Assembly (NCBI GenBank): GCA_958510875.1
Contig: OY294070.1
Span: 43,538,306 to 43,602,305, forward strand
Origin: Endomychus coccineus
Lineage: Eukaryota; Arthropoda; Insecta; Coleoptera; Endomychidae
Direction: 5' to 3'
Length of the DNA stretch: 64,000 nt
Position 1 is the stretch's first letter, and each line of letters starts with the position of its first letter. The notes under the pieces are model-generated. The model worked only from the letters and a program-made list of their open reading frames with translations, ran no database searches and was not told the DNA's origin. Positions 22,149-34,420 of this stretch are shown piece by piece. The position numbers and the translations under genes are program-made.

Positions 22149-22549
22149 TCAATCTTTTACGTTTATTCATCTTTATAATCCTATGTTAAATTATCTAAGT
22201 TATCTTCATAATTCAGAAAATTTAATTCTATATCTCTTAAGTTACATACACGATAGTGGCCAATTAGGCAAAGAAACTTTAAACTTGTTTATAATTAACC
22301 AGAACAATTCTCAGTCAGTTCTATTGAAATATATAAGAACCGGGATGCTGTCATTTGAATAAGAACTGTCAAGTAACTGCCAACCATAGCAGTACTAACC
22401 TACAATCCTTACTTCAAAAAACGACTGAACTTCAGATGAATGTGCGTGAATAGTTGATCTATGGTAGGGCATCGAATCGCATTGTGTTCATCAATGATCT
22501 ACTATCCTTTCAGAGGTTTATATTTACAAAAATATAAAAATCTAACAGG

Positions 22550-22621
22550 ACCGAAGTGGTGTAATTGGTAAACACCCTGGACTAGAAATCCAGAAATGTG
22601 GGTTCGAATCCCGCCTATGGT
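22550..22621 (+). tRNA. tRNA-like cloverleaf, anticodon AGA, copy 4
   Basis: 473 bp downstream of copy 3 in the same orientation, identical cloverleaf. Its 3' flank is cut short by the (TA)n tract at 22718. Confidence 0.6.
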
Positions 22622-22714
22622 TCAATCTTTTACGTTTATTCATCTTTATAATCCTATGTTAAATTATCTAAGTTATCTTCATAATTCAGAAAATTTAATT
22701 CTATATCTCTTAAG

Positions 22715-22811
<97 letters not shown>

Positions 22812-22812
<1 letters not shown>

Positions 22813-23519
22813 TCGCTAGAGAAGGAATGCCGACCGAAAAAGTGCTCTACCGGATGAAACGCAATCCAGGCTACTGACTTGCACTCCGACTCCGAGAGAC
22901 TTGCATGAACCGCACTCCTTCAGTATGTACTTGGGAAGGAATACCGTCCGACCGTGAAAGTGGTAGGAGGTCAAGAAATGAAAACCATTTGAGGAGAAGG
23001 CGGAGCAGGATTTAAACGATTTAACTGTAGCTTCGTACATGCATCGATAGATGAGGCCATTTTAGCGGTTATGTGATATGTGCTGCGGATAATTTAAAAT
23101 GCGCACCCTTTATGAAAGATTTAAATGAATTATATTACTCCTACATATTATCACTATATTATTTGAGACATAAGACTAAAGTTTCAACACTTCGGAGGTG
23201 AATGTGTTTAAAATTTGATACAACGAATGTAATTAAATATCAAAGCCAACTAGAAAAGGTTGTTCAGTATATGATTTAAAACATATAATTGTATTTTCAT
23301 ATTTAATTTTCATGTAACTCATTAGTGGTAAGGCTCATAAGATTTGGAACGACACCTCTCTTTATGCAATCGGTTATCGGTTGTGTAAATCCTTGATTTC
23401 ATACAGACAAAATTGTATGTGTTTCGTATAATAACCGATAGGGGCATATAGGGGAACACAAAATATGGTGATTTAACGCAACTTACCTCCATACTAAGTC
23501 GCACTTCTCAGAAGTTATA
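22812..23519. other. No gene recognised
   Basis: 22812-23040 is noticeably more GC-rich than its surroundings and has open stretches on both strands, but nothing I can match to a family. The rest is AT-rich with no visible structure. Confidence 0.4.
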
Positions 23520-24380
23520 GGCCTTGAAAGTGAGGTTTGAAAAACTTGGAAAAATCAAATTAGGTATACGTTCTAAGTGTATCAAGCATTAATCGACAGT
23601 GAGTAGAGTTCAATTGCAGCATTTTGAAGAGTTAATGAGGGACGATGCACCACTAAAATGGTGCATTTTTTAACCCGTTGACGGCCTTAATAAATTAAAT
23701 GTTATGAGTAATTCAATTCTAAAACTTTTCTTATTGCTGTTATTTTTCAAATCGTCGTCTTCAACAAAAAACCGAATAACTAAAAACACGTAGTGTAGCT
23801 TTGTTACTTAAAATTATCGAAAATTCAAAAGTTGACTATGAAACCTCAAACTAGACGATCAGAAAAAAAGTTGAAATATGAATACATTCAATAGAGAAAC
23901 AAACAACTTAAGCAACAGAAATAACATACCATATGCACTGATAAGTTATTGAGGCAAGAGTTTATTTTTCGTCAAAAATTGAAGTATACTCTATCCAATA
24001 ACTCCTGATTGTTTCTAATGAATGACGATGTTTAATTTCATAGCCGGCTTTTTAATTTTCGATGATTTCAAATAACACAGCTACAATACGTGGTTTTGCT
24101 TATTCCAGCTTTTGTTGAAAACAGTAGTTTTTTATAAAATATCAAGAGTAAAAAAAGTTTTAGAATTAAGTTCCCCGTAGAATGAAGTAATAATTAAAAT
24201 AAGTCCTTCAACTAATCAAAAAGTTCAGTGACAATTTAATGGTTCACCATCCCTCATCAACTTTGTAAAATGTCACAATTGAACTCTACTTACTGTTAAT
24301 TAATGTTCTTGGTACACTCACTACGTGTACCAAATTTTAATTTTTCAGGTTCAAGTATAATCGATATTAATTTTCTTCGA
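23520..24380. mobile_element. Foldback/MITE-like element
   Basis: A long imperfect palindrome centred near 23955. The left arm has AAGTGTATCAAGCATTAATC, GAGTAGAGTTCAATTG, TTCTAAAACTTTTCTTA and CACGTAGTGTAGCT. The right arm repeats each block in reverse complement, in mirrored order. No coding capacity. The arrangement fits a non-autonomous foldback or large MITE; the exact ends and target duplication were not resolved. Confidence 0.65.
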
Positions 24381-24679
24381 AATTTGTAACGCCACTTTTA
24401 ATATGTGTATAGAATACTATATTCGGAACTTGAATTTATTTAATATATTTTAGAATATGATTTAAGAGGTGAAATTGAATTGGTGAACAATTTCAATTTA
24501 TCAAATATAGTAGTTTTATTCCCTACATAAAGGGATTGATGATTATATGAAAGTAGAATGTCAAAACTTAACTTTGAAAATTCACATTCATTTTCATGAA
24601 AAATAATTTTTTCGCAGAAGTATTCGAATTAAGTCAACAGGGAATAGAAATAAAAATAACAAATGTTAGAAATGTTGCA

Positions 24680-25075
24680 TTTGATTGAATAATAACAAAA
24701 TTATAAAAAATTAACAAAAACTCAGACATTAACGAATTTTCTAAAACTACGTAAAATAATAGAGGAGGAGGATTACAATAATTTGATTGAATAATGACAA
24801 AATTATGAAAAATTAACAAAAACTCAGACATTAACGAATTTTCTAAAACTACGTAAAATAATAGAGGGGGATTACAATAATTTGATTGAATAATGACAAA
24901 ATTATAAAAAATTAACAAAAACTCAGACATTAACGAATTTTCTAAAACTACGTAAAATAATAGAGGGGGATTACAATAATTTGATTGAATAATGACACAA
25001 TTATAAAAAATTAACAAAAACTCAGACATTAACGAATTTGCTAAAACTACTTAAAATAATAGAGGAAAGTTACGA
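24680..25075. repeat. ~99-bp tandem repeat, four copies
   Basis: Units begin TTTGATTGAATAATGACAAA at 24680, 24782, 24881 and 24980, so spacing is 102, 99 and 99 bp. Because 99 is divisible by three, a repetitive open frame appears on the minus strand. That frame is a by-product of the repeat and is not called as a gene. Units are almost identical. Confidence 0.85.
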
Positions 25076-27241
25076 TAGAGTGATGCAGAAAATTCAAAAT
25101 GAGGGCTTATGACCATAACAAGGGAAAAATCTGGAACAAGTGAGCTAGTAAATTTGAAACGGTTTTTATTCAAATAATTGTGGCCGTCGTATCAGTTTTC
25201 AAGACGACACAGTGACCGGTAATCCTGTACTAGTCGCGGAAACGAAGCACTAAAAACGGCCAAAGTTCGAAAAATTTGAACAGTAAGACGGATTTGAAAG
25301 CGGTTTTTTGCATTCGATTTGTTAGAGTTTCAGGAATAGGTCACTGCGTCGTTGTGACAATGAATATGGCGGTTACAATTATTTTGAAATAAAGCTTTCT
25401 TGATATACTTACATACTTGTTTTAGCGGTATGGTTACAAACTCGAATTTTGAATATCGTGCTTCACTTTTTCGTTACCTGTAGAATAACTATAGAATATG
25501 AACGAACATGACAAATACATTACTCAAAAACTAAATGACTAATTGACAATGCAAACATACGAATACAGTTGGTAACCAGTTTAACCAAAATTAAATGATT
25601 TCAGAATCATTAGTCAGAGTAACATAAAATCTAGGTCATATTGACATAAGTTCAGAGAGACCAAATGCCTAAACTACACTCCCTTCATTGCACGCGTAAA
25701 CATGATTCACGACAGACATCCGTCCAATAATAGTAACGAAATGGAAAAACTCATGTCAATTTTTGTTTTTCATTACAAAGTAATGGTATAAATACGAAAT
25801 AATCACCCTTTTCGACTCGGTAGCTGAAAGGTCCTTATAATAGTAATTTAGTGGATAAGGTCGATTATCTCTTATTTATATTGTTACAGAGTATCCACAC
25901 TCCACAGTAATGAACTCTTTTACAGTTCATTACAAAATATTGGGATGTCGCAAAAGATACAAAATATATCACTATGTGCAAGGAGATCGTTTTATTACGT
26001 GTATAAAATGTGAGAAAAGTTGCAAAACTTAAAACGCCCAAATCCAGAAAATTGCAAAATATTTGTACTCGCTTAACAATGAATGTGGAAGAAATTGATA
26101 TCAATGTTATTTGCTCTTACAGTTGCCACTAACTTAGCCAAAGTCTGTAAATCTGTAAAGGAGTAGGTATCATATTATTATGGTGAATGGAAACGGATAA
26201 ACGAAAACTGACAAATACGTAATACAACAAATTCCTCAAAACTATGTAGAATAAAACAGGATTACGATGAAGTAATGCACAAAATTCAGAATGAGAATTT
26301 GTGACTATAATAAGGCAAAACTTTGAAAAAGGTTGTGAATTCAAAAAGCTGTTCTAGAATGATTGTGGCTGTCATATCGGTCGCAGTCACTTTCATGACC
26401 ACATTTAAATAAAGGCACCGCGTCATTGACATCCGATATGACAGCCACAATCATTTTGAACGTTTCAAAGTTTTCCCTTATTATTTTCACAAATTTGAAT
26501 TTAGAATTTCGTGCGTCACTTTTGTGATTATGAAAAATAAACGAAAATGACAAATACATGATAATTCAACGACTAAATGAAAATAAACGATTTGAAAATC
26601 ATTGGTCACAGTAACATAATTACGGAGAGATACCCTCCGCACGACATATCATGGTCATATTAACATAAGTTCAGAGAGACCAGATCCCTAAACTACACTC
26701 CCTTCATTGCACGCGTAAACATGATTCACGATAGACATCCGTTCAATAATATTAACGAAATGAAAGAACAAAATCAATTTTTGTTTTTCATTACAAAGTA
26801 ATGGTATAAATACGAAATAATCACCCTTATCCTCTAAAATACTATCAGTACTAAGGACCTTTCGACTACCAAGTATGCGTCATCGAAGTGAACATTTTTC
26901 GACTCGATAGCCGAAAGGTCCTTAGTACTAATAATAGTTCAGTGGATAAGGTTGACAATTTCTTATTTATATTGTTACAGAGTATCCACACTCCACAGTA
27001 TTGAACTCTTTTATAGTTCATTACAAAATATTGGGATGTCGTAAAAGATACAAAATATATCACTATGTGCAAGGAGAACGTGATATTACGTGTATAAAAC
27101 GTCAAAGAAATTCATAATTGAATTGATGTTGCAAAACTCAAAACGCTCAAAATTCAACAAATCGAAAATATATGTACTGGCTTACGGATCTGCAAAAATT
27201 GATATTAATGTTTAACATTATTGTTCACATATATAGGTACA
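25075..27241. repeat. Duplicated flank of the tyrosine-recombinase locus
   Basis: Two diverged ~1.05-kb copies lie in direct order (about 25075-26120 and 26260-27200). They share AACTACACTCCCTTCATTGC, CACGCGTAAACATGATTCACGA and GAGTATCCACACTCCACAGTA. Between them, 26122-26200 on the minus strand encodes VSIHHNNMI-type sequence matching residues of the recombinase gene at 28413-30317. A related motif (TTAACCCTTATCCACTAAAAATACTGTTAAGTACTGAGGACC in part) recurs at 46190-46235. These look like eroded copies of the same element. Confidence 0.55.
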
Positions 27242-30200
27242 TTATACATTATGTTGTGACTTCTGCCATTTGATATATTTGAAATCATGTTGCAAAAAGC
27301 TTCTAATAACATTAGCAGATTTGTTTCTTAACAATGGCTCTCTGTCTATTGCACCGCTCAGCACCCGTTGACCCGGAAATTTTGTAGCACCTTCACCGTT
27401 GTAGAAGTTTTCGAATAATTCTCTCATTCTTTGTTTTTGAGGAGTGGACCAACCAGTTTTCCTTCTGCGTGAGCCTGAAATATTACGAAACATGTACTAC
27501 TTGTTAAACAGTTAATGTGTACACATTTAAAGTTCTCAAGTATGTTTTTTTTATTTCAAGATTTACAAAAAAAGTGTATTGGAGGGTACAGTAGAAAATT
27601 TATGTTGCGTACTATGGGATTCAGAACAAGCTGCGAGTCGAAATATTTTCTGACATTATTAATCTAGGAATATGAAATGTGACAAATATTTGCATATTTT
27701 AACGGTTCCGAGATTTTAGCATCTACAAATCAAGATTCTGAACATGGTAGACCGTGAACAAATAACTGTTTCGGATAGAATGTTATGTCTCAACATTTTC
27801 AAATAGTATTAAAAATATAAAGAAGAAAGCTGATAAGGTCATATGAAAGTTTTTCATAAAGGTTGGTTCATAACTGCGGCGACTTTAGAAAAAGGGAAGG
27901 GATATTTTGAAAATTGGTTTTCCTGTCTAAAACATACAGGGTTAATCAGTGTACTGAAAAATCGGAATAGCTTTTATGCCCTTGAAAATAGCAACATAGG
28001 GTTTTCAACGTGATAGCTACAGTAAATAATTCTACACAAAGCAAAATTATTATAGTTTATATACATGTATGGCAATATTACAGAGATACTAGAGGTGTGG
28101 TTTTTTACGGAACACTATATGTTTATCAAGATCCTTGACGAGCGGATATCGTAGCTTGTTAAGGTCTATTGAATTACATTAAAAAAATTAGTGTGTGTAC
28201 AGCATGGTGAGTAGGAATATCAAGAACTTCAAAGTAAAAAACGATTTGAAATATTCCTTTCTTTAGTCATAAACTCAAGTCTTGTCTATATAGCTGTCAG
28301 TAAAATAGATGGAGAGGTAGTGTCAAAATATGTATAGAAAAAACAGATGAAGAATATTCAATTTTTTAGCAATACATTAATTAATGGATAAATTGTCCTA
28401 ACTAAAACTTACCAGACGATTTAATAGCCAATTGATTTCTAATCCATGTTCGAATTTGCAATACAGACTTGTTGATATGTTTGAGATCCGTGGTTTCTAA
28501 AATATTTTTAATAACTGTAGACCCAGGTATAAGATTATTATCGAGATAGAATCGAAAAGCTTTTCGAACCGTAACCTTCTGAGGAGTCATCCATTTGAAT
28601 GGACGAGAATTGGTTGAAATTTGAGGAGTTGCAGGCCTAACATTTTCGGGTTCGGAATCTTCAATTATTCTTGAGGAACATGGCTTCGAATGAATAGTAT
28701 TATCTTCAGAATAAGAGTTTCCTTCTCTACATTCTTGTTCCTTATCCTGAGGTGTAGTATATACTGATGCTCGCACACTCTGGGCGCTGTTACTAGAAGA
28801 GGGTAATTCGCCACGTGTACTGTTATCTGCATGCGGTAATTGTACTTGTTGAATATTCTGCATAAAACCACAAGCATTCTGTAGAATTTGACCCATATTG
28901 ACTATGTGTGTATACCAGTGTGGTGGTTTGTAAATAGAATTGTGAATCGGTAAGCTATGACCCATGAAGTTACTAACTATAGACTGTTGATTGTCAGGAA
29001 GAGCCGCAGTGAAGGTTGCCAATTGTTTTCTGAGTTTTGTTGGGTTGAATAAATTGTAATTGAAATTATTCACCTCACAGAATTGTTGGAGTATCATACT
29101 AGCTTTCAAATAAGGCAACCTTTTCCCCTTGGGATTAGCAAAGAGATAAATATTTGAGGGAGGTAAACCAACGTTATCTCTCAATGAAGTTAGTAATTCA
29201 AGACTTTCCAAATTTCTTCTTGAACATAAAATTGAAGCTTTTTGGTTAAGCTTTCCTCTTGTAGTAAACGTAACAAAATTATTGGCTTGCTCTTTCTCAA
29301 AGTCATTTAAACCTCCTATATCCTCTTTTTGAACCTTAAGTATATTATTAAATTCGATAATTTCTGTCCTTTCAATATCTCCTGGTCTCTTTCTGTTGAA
29401 CACCATTAAAGAAATCAAAACGGATTTCGTTAAATCACACCAATTTTGTACTGTTGCGTTAGATTTCAATTCATCGTAATTTTTATCAACTCGAAAATTA
29501 ATAACTCCTAGCAAATTATGGATAGCTTCCGGTGTAGGCAATGTTTCTATATGTTGTCTTTGTTGACGAGTTCTGCTTTCACTAGCAATTTTGGTTATGT
29601 CTGCATTTTGACTATGCTTCAGCAGGTAGTGAAATTGCTGAATATTGTGTTGAAAAGTTTCGTCACTCTGTTCAATAGCTTTGCATTGGGCAACTTTAAT
29701 AATATGTCCCATCAAATTGCAACAGTAATCAGCAACAGTTGGACGTAAAAATATTCCATTTGATAGACCCGCCAAAATATGAACAGCCTTGACAAAATTT
29801 TTGTACTGGCTCGAATGTAGAATATCTTTCACGTATAATATAGATTTATCAATTGTTCTCATAGTTGCCACTAACTTGGCAAAAGTCCGTAAATGACTAG
29901 CTATCATATTATTATGGTGAATAGAAACAGAGTATTTTATTGCCATTTTTTGTGCATAACACATAATAAGAGAATCTTTGATTACTAACTGTAGGGTATC
30001 CTCAGCTCTAATTAGACTCAAAATTTCAAGTACGTCATCCGGAATATCAGAAGAAATACATTTCAAACGTAACTTCTTTGCAATTGCTGCATGAATAGTC
30101 GTCTTACATTTCCTATGCTTACAGTACAGTCTGATGTGGTTTTTAATATTCTTACTAGAATAAATTCCCTTGCAATAAGGACAAGGCGTCGGTATCATTT

Positions 30201-31047
30201 CGTTGACCTTAGATGAAGACCCTACCATTATGACAGGTGAAAATTTATTGATTGTGGAATATTTTAAATCTCCTTGTTTTCGAATTAGCTCGAAAGCTGA
30301 GTGTCTTTCGATTGAACCTATAAAAAAGTATATAAAGTGTAAGTGATAATTATTAAATTGTAGAGTGTCGAAAATGACTACTTTTCAAATAAATTATTAG
30401 TTTGTGGAATATGAACAATTGAAAGTAGCAGACAGTTGTGCATAGTTTCAATTAATAATTGTTGCCGATACAACGATATCGTATATTATATATGTAAATT
30501 ATTGGGAAATAGGTCACCAAAACGAGTCACCCTGTATATTCGTTAGTGAAAACTGATAAGAATCATACAATTGCTTACCATAGTTGATGTTATGATCTTG
30601 CAGACCGACTTCCGATTCGTCATGAGTGGATTCATTAGCATTTTCTTCTTCAGTAAGGGATTCATTTAGAAAAGTTTGAGTTTCTGCGTTACTGTTTCCA
30701 TCACAAGGTTCCTCTATTAGGTCTTTGTTCAAGTCTTCTTCAACGTGTTTACTCAATCGTTCAATTATTACCAATGGGGATCCACTATTCAAATTAGATT
30801 GACAACTTTTCAAACTATCCAAATTGGGAGAAGAAGCTAAGATGTTTGCTCCAAAATATGTATTCTTCCATTTCACGGAGGTCCCATTTTTCTGTTTTTG
30901 AATATCCTTATCGTTGCAAAAGTGCCAAATATTATCGCCAATAAATTGAAGCAAATGATACATTATGTGCCCGAAATTGAACTGTTTAGGTATGACCAAT
31001 AACGAATATATGAGTTGCATAAATTTGAACTTAAAAATAAGTATCAT
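27242..31047 (-). CDS. Tyrosine recombinase-like protein (Crypton-like), spliced
   Basis: Three exons join in frame on the minus strand: 30579-31047 (ends TATG, donor GTAAGC), 28413-30317 (acceptor TATAG, donor GTAAGT) and 27242-27474 (acceptor TTTCAG). The product is up to 868 residues. The first exon is acidic and Ser/Asn-rich. A C2H2-like finger CPYCKGIYSSKNIKNHIRLYC lies near residues 200-225. The catalytic domain has Arg in KRPGD (~467), Lys in TRGKLNQKASIL, Arg in PTKLRKQ (~586), His in FMGHS (~610) and Tyr in SIYK (~619), the R-K-R-H-Y order of tyrosine recombinases. The C-terminus has two related segments, WMTPQK...IRTWIRNQ and WSTPQK...VIRSFLQHD, the second encoded by the last exon. 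All frames are open. The first Met is uncertain. Function as a recombinase is inference. Confidence 0.75.
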
Positions 31048-31309
31048 TTTGTCAGTTTTCGTGGGAAGGGTAACTAAATGCTAAGCTAACCGTATGGGTG
31101 GGATGGGAAACAATAAAAAATATAACTGTTAAATATCAATCTGCCAGTTATCGCGAGAAAGAAAATGCTAAGCTAAACACAATATTGCCTTGATATGTAT
31201 GAATTTCAATAATTCAAATTGCAAACAAAGGATGTGGGAACTACTGAATATTGCTCGCAAGCATTAATAGGATTCAGCAATTCATCATAATAAATTGTAA
31301 AGCGTCTTA
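31048..31309. other. No feature seen
   Basis: AT-rich sequence upstream of the tyrosine-recombinase gene. It could hold that gene's promoter, but no defined element is visible. Confidence 0.4.
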
Positions 31310-32225
31310 CCGATATGAGGGTATAGTCAGGATGACAGAGTGCTTGTAAAATCACCAAAGCCGACTGAATTATTGCCGGAGTCGCATAGTCCAGGAGAAC
31401 GAATCGAAAAAAAAAATATTTTGTATTTTCTTTCTAATAATAGTAGATCATTCATGATTATCAACACCGCGGGGGTCGACCTTTCTACCCCCCCCTCCAA
31501 AACGGGGTTTCAACTCCTCAGAGGAGTATTCTTATAAAAAAAATCAAAAGTTTAGAAAATTAATGAATGGAGGGCCGAAAATGACCCTTAGTATGTTTTT
31601 TGGGTCGCTGATAATGATTCCGCAGTTAGTTTTCTCGGAAACTCCCTCCAGATGGGAAATTTGGAAAATTTATATGTAATATGTAATTTATAATTTTGTT
31701 ACAAAAATTACCTCTAGTAGGTATGTAGAGTCGCTGATCACGATTTCGCTGTTATTTTCCTATGAAAACTCTCTCCAGATGGAAAATTCGAGAAATCTCA
31801 GATTTTCCTGAGACGGTTAGAATAATAAAGTATAATTTTGTTGCAAAAATGACCTCTAGTCATCGTGATCAGCGACCCAAGAAACATACCAGGGGTCATT
31901 TTCGGCTCTTAAGTCATCAATTTTCTAAACTTTTGGATTGTTTTTATAAGAAGGCTCATCTGAGGGGTTGAAACCCCGCTTTGGGGGGTAGAAAGGTAGA
32001 CCCCCGCGGTCTTGATAATCATGAATGATATATGGGGTATTAGGAACAAAATACAAAATTTTTTCTTTTAATTCTACCTTACTATTTTTTTTTTATTATG
32101 GCCTTTTTTCGGCTTATTGCCTGGACTAATAGTCGGTGCATGGGAGGTGACCAGGAGGATCAGCCTGAACCACAGCACAACATACGAGTAATAGAGGGAA
32201 AATGATGATGCCTCCCATCTTCACT
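31310..32225 (-). pseudogene. Broken paralogue of secreted-protein gene
   Basis: Two pieces on the minus strand match the first third of the 171-aa gene at 34421-34936. The 5' piece (about 32129-32219) encodes the signal peptide MKMGGIIIF.LLLVCCAVVQA and LPCTDY. The 3' piece (31310-31386) encodes ATPAIIQ.ALVIL.ALC.DYTLISV. A foldback element (31387-32128) separates them. Homology stops at CATATCGGTAAGA, which looks like a splice donor although the intact gene reads through it. The C-terminal two thirds are missing here. Confidence 0.75.
31387..32128. mobile_element. Foldback element, TAGTCCAG family, 742 bp
   Basis: The ends are TAGTCCAGG on the left and CCTGGACTA on the right. Long mirrored arms follow, including CCGCGGGGGTC...CCTTTCTACCCCCC on one side and its reverse complement on the other. 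It lies inside the secreted-protein paralogue; flanks read GTCGCA and ATAGTCGGTG, where the intact gene has GTCGCATAGTCGGTG. The terminus and internal motif GGGTCGCTGAT are shared with the larger foldback at 36393-37969. Confidence 0.7.
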
Positions 32226-32261
32226 TTTGCCTATAAATTGTAACACTTTCCACTTTACTGT

Positions 32262-33786
32262 TAAAAAGGACGCTGTAATGATTATAATAACAATTTCTTC
32301 TCGGATTATTGAAGATTAAACTCGTATCGACTAGGAGTGTCACCTATCTTTCAAAAGTAAATCAATTGAATCCTTCTCGGATACTCGTTGCACGACGCCC
32401 GATTCGTGAATTAGTAACACGGAAATAAAAGGTGGGCATTCCGTTTGAATGCTTGTTGAGGTGAGTTAAGATTCAACAGTTTCTTTGAATTTTTGGTTAT
32501 TATCAATCTGCCATTGAAATTATTGACATCAGAGACTATTCAATTTAATTTGATATCTTGAAGAGAATATTAATAACAATAGTTCGATCTCAAGGAAGGT
32601 GAAAAATAGAATTACTCATTATGTTACAACAATTCATATAAAGGACAAAATTTTACAACTTGAGGAATTATATAAAACAATTAAAAAGGTATTATACATA
32701 AAAATTCTCGGGAAATAGGTCACATTAACACTTTGTTTCAAATTTTTGTCTTCACGTACGTTTCGGTCTCACGACCATCATCAGAAGACCTATTATGTCA
32801 AAAAGGGTTTATTAAAACTAATTATAGCACAAGCGTCCATATCGCACAATTCTCAATCAAAAAGCCTACGCCGCGAAGAATCTTTATTATTACAATTTAT
32901 ATTAGAAATTATAAAGGTAAAGGTAGTTAAGAAAAGGAATTATGATCAAAAAGTTAGAAATCGTTAAAGAACATGAAGATAATGATTTACTTGATTTGAA
33001 TCTAAGTAATGAATTAAAATTTGTTACCTAAATGATAATTTGAACGAGTGTAACCGTAGTTTTACTATTAGTTTTCATGAAGCAGTGAATGAGTACCGTG
33101 CTTAATACGTTCATCTAGATCAATAATTGAACAATAAATGACCCACTGGTCTAATAAGACATAACCATCAGCAACTTTATGTATAAGGTCAAGAAAGGTG
33201 ATTCTCAAAATCACGTACCACGTATCACGTGTAATATTGCTAGGTTAAACAAGCACAAAAATAAGATGTTACCAATCTGTCACTCACTCGTCCAATTATT
33301 CCGATAAAGACTTAGAGAAAAGTTACTAAGGATGTAAAGATTATCCCAGAAATATGCTAGATAACAAAATGATTCGCCATTAATGTTGAGAGGTTTGTTA
33401 AGAATTATTTCCGCTGAGAACTATCGACATTCAGGGACTGTACATACCTTGAATTATGTTTTAAGATATAAAATTAGATTAGATAGTCGCTGATGTCAAT
33501 AATTTTCAATGGCAGATTGATAATAACCAAAAAAACAAAGAAACTGTAAAATCTCAACTCACATCAACAAGCATTCACATTTTCACAACGGAATGCCCAC
33601 CTTATATTTCCGTGTGACGAATCACCCTCTACTCGCGAATCGGGCGTCGTGCAACGAGTATCTGCGAAGGATTCAATTGATTTCCTATTGAAAGATACCT
33701 GACACTCCCAGTCGATACGAGTTTAATAAATCAATAATCCGAGCAGGAATCGTTATTCTAATCATTACAGCGTTCTTTTTACTAGT
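32262..33786. repeat. Inverted repeat flanking a Penelope-type fragment
   Basis: The left arm (about 32262-32545) and right arm (about 33487-33786) are diverged inverted copies. They share CTCGTTGCACGACGCCCGA, GGAATGCCCACCTT-type and TCAATGGCAGATTGATAATA blocks. The spacer of about 940 bp contains a segment at 32640-32890 almost identical to Penelope-type terminal sequence at 39246-39440, including a hammerhead ribozyme motif. The remaining spacer is AT-rich without a convincing gene. Confidence 0.65.
32748..32789 (-). ncRNA. Hammerhead ribozyme motif, copy 1 (variant)
   Basis: The minus strand reads GTCTT-CTGATGA-T-GGTC-GTGA-GACC-GAA-ACGTACGT-G-AAGAC. Stem I, the CUGAUGA core, stem II and GAA are all intact. 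The nucleotide at the cleavage position is G, where hammerheads require A, C or U, so this copy is predicted inactive. Confidence 0.65.
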
Positions 33787-33827
33787 AACGTGGAAATCGT
33801 TTCATTCCCCCTCTACCACGAGAAAAA

Positions 33828-34148
33828 TTAATGAAGTGAAGCTTCAGGTAGATCCGTAAGTCGGTCATGACATAGAGACTGGTTGACCAACTCTAGAATC
33901 ACGATACCCAGATGGTTTTTGTGGTCTTCACATAGATATCGGCTGACCAATTCCAATATCACGATACCCAGATGGGTTTTGTGGTCTTCACATAGATATT
34001 GGCTGACCAATTCCAATATCACGATACCCAGATAGGTTTTGGGGTCTTCACATAGATATTGGCTGACCAATTCCAATATCACGATACCCAGATAGGTTTT
34101 GGGGTCTTCACATAGATATTGGGTGACCAATTCCAATATCACGATCAA
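33828..34148. repeat. 60-bp minisatellite
   Basis: About 4.4 copies of an exact 60-bp unit (ACGATACCCAGAT..., GTGGTCTTCACATAGATA...) occupy 33881-34145. Sixty is a multiple of three, so a 20-residue repeating frame appears on the minus strand. Having no start context or relatives, it is treated as a by-product. It lies ~275 bp 3' of the secreted-protein gene. Confidence 0.85.
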
Positions 34149-34420
34149 CTAATTTTACATCAAATTTTGAAAAATTGACTAAAGATTGTTCTTAGATTTT
34201 ATTATTAAATAGTTTTATGATATAGATTTCTGTTATATTTGATTCTTATTATATTTGAATTTCAATACTAAAATTTTGAAATAATTATTTTCCTTTTCAT
34301 AGTTCTATTGTTACGTTTATATGTTATAATGATATTGTTTCTATTTTTTTATTTTGTGACTTGTAATAATATGCAATTATGTTAAATACATTTTTTTATT
34401 TGTTCATTAATTATATGTTA

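Larger units (their letters stand above)
20699..22811. repeat. Inverted array of 473-bp tRNA-like units
   Basis: Two near-identical 473-bp units run in minus orientation (20729-21651). Two full units plus a 3' partial run in plus orientation (21652-22717). The whole forms a large inverted repeat closed by (TA)n tracts at 20699-20728 and about 22718-22811. Each full unit carries one tRNA-like sequence. Copies differ by almost nothing, so the array is recent or homogenised. Collapse or inversion during assembly is the main alternative. Confidence 0.8.

Noticed and set aside
22596..22877. Frame running through a long Ile-Tyr repeat
   Set aside because: It is translation of the (TA)n tract and the tRNA-like flank.
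24634..25029. 131-aa repetitive minus-strand open frame
   Set aside because: It arises because the tandem unit is 99 bp; the residues repeat exactly with the DNA and have no start context or relatives.
24680..25075. Possible CRISPR-like array
   Set aside because: Units are contiguous tandem repeats without unique spacers, and the context is a eukaryotic genome.
33828..34148. 106-aa frame with 20-residue repeats
   Set aside because: A by-product of the 60-bp minisatellite.
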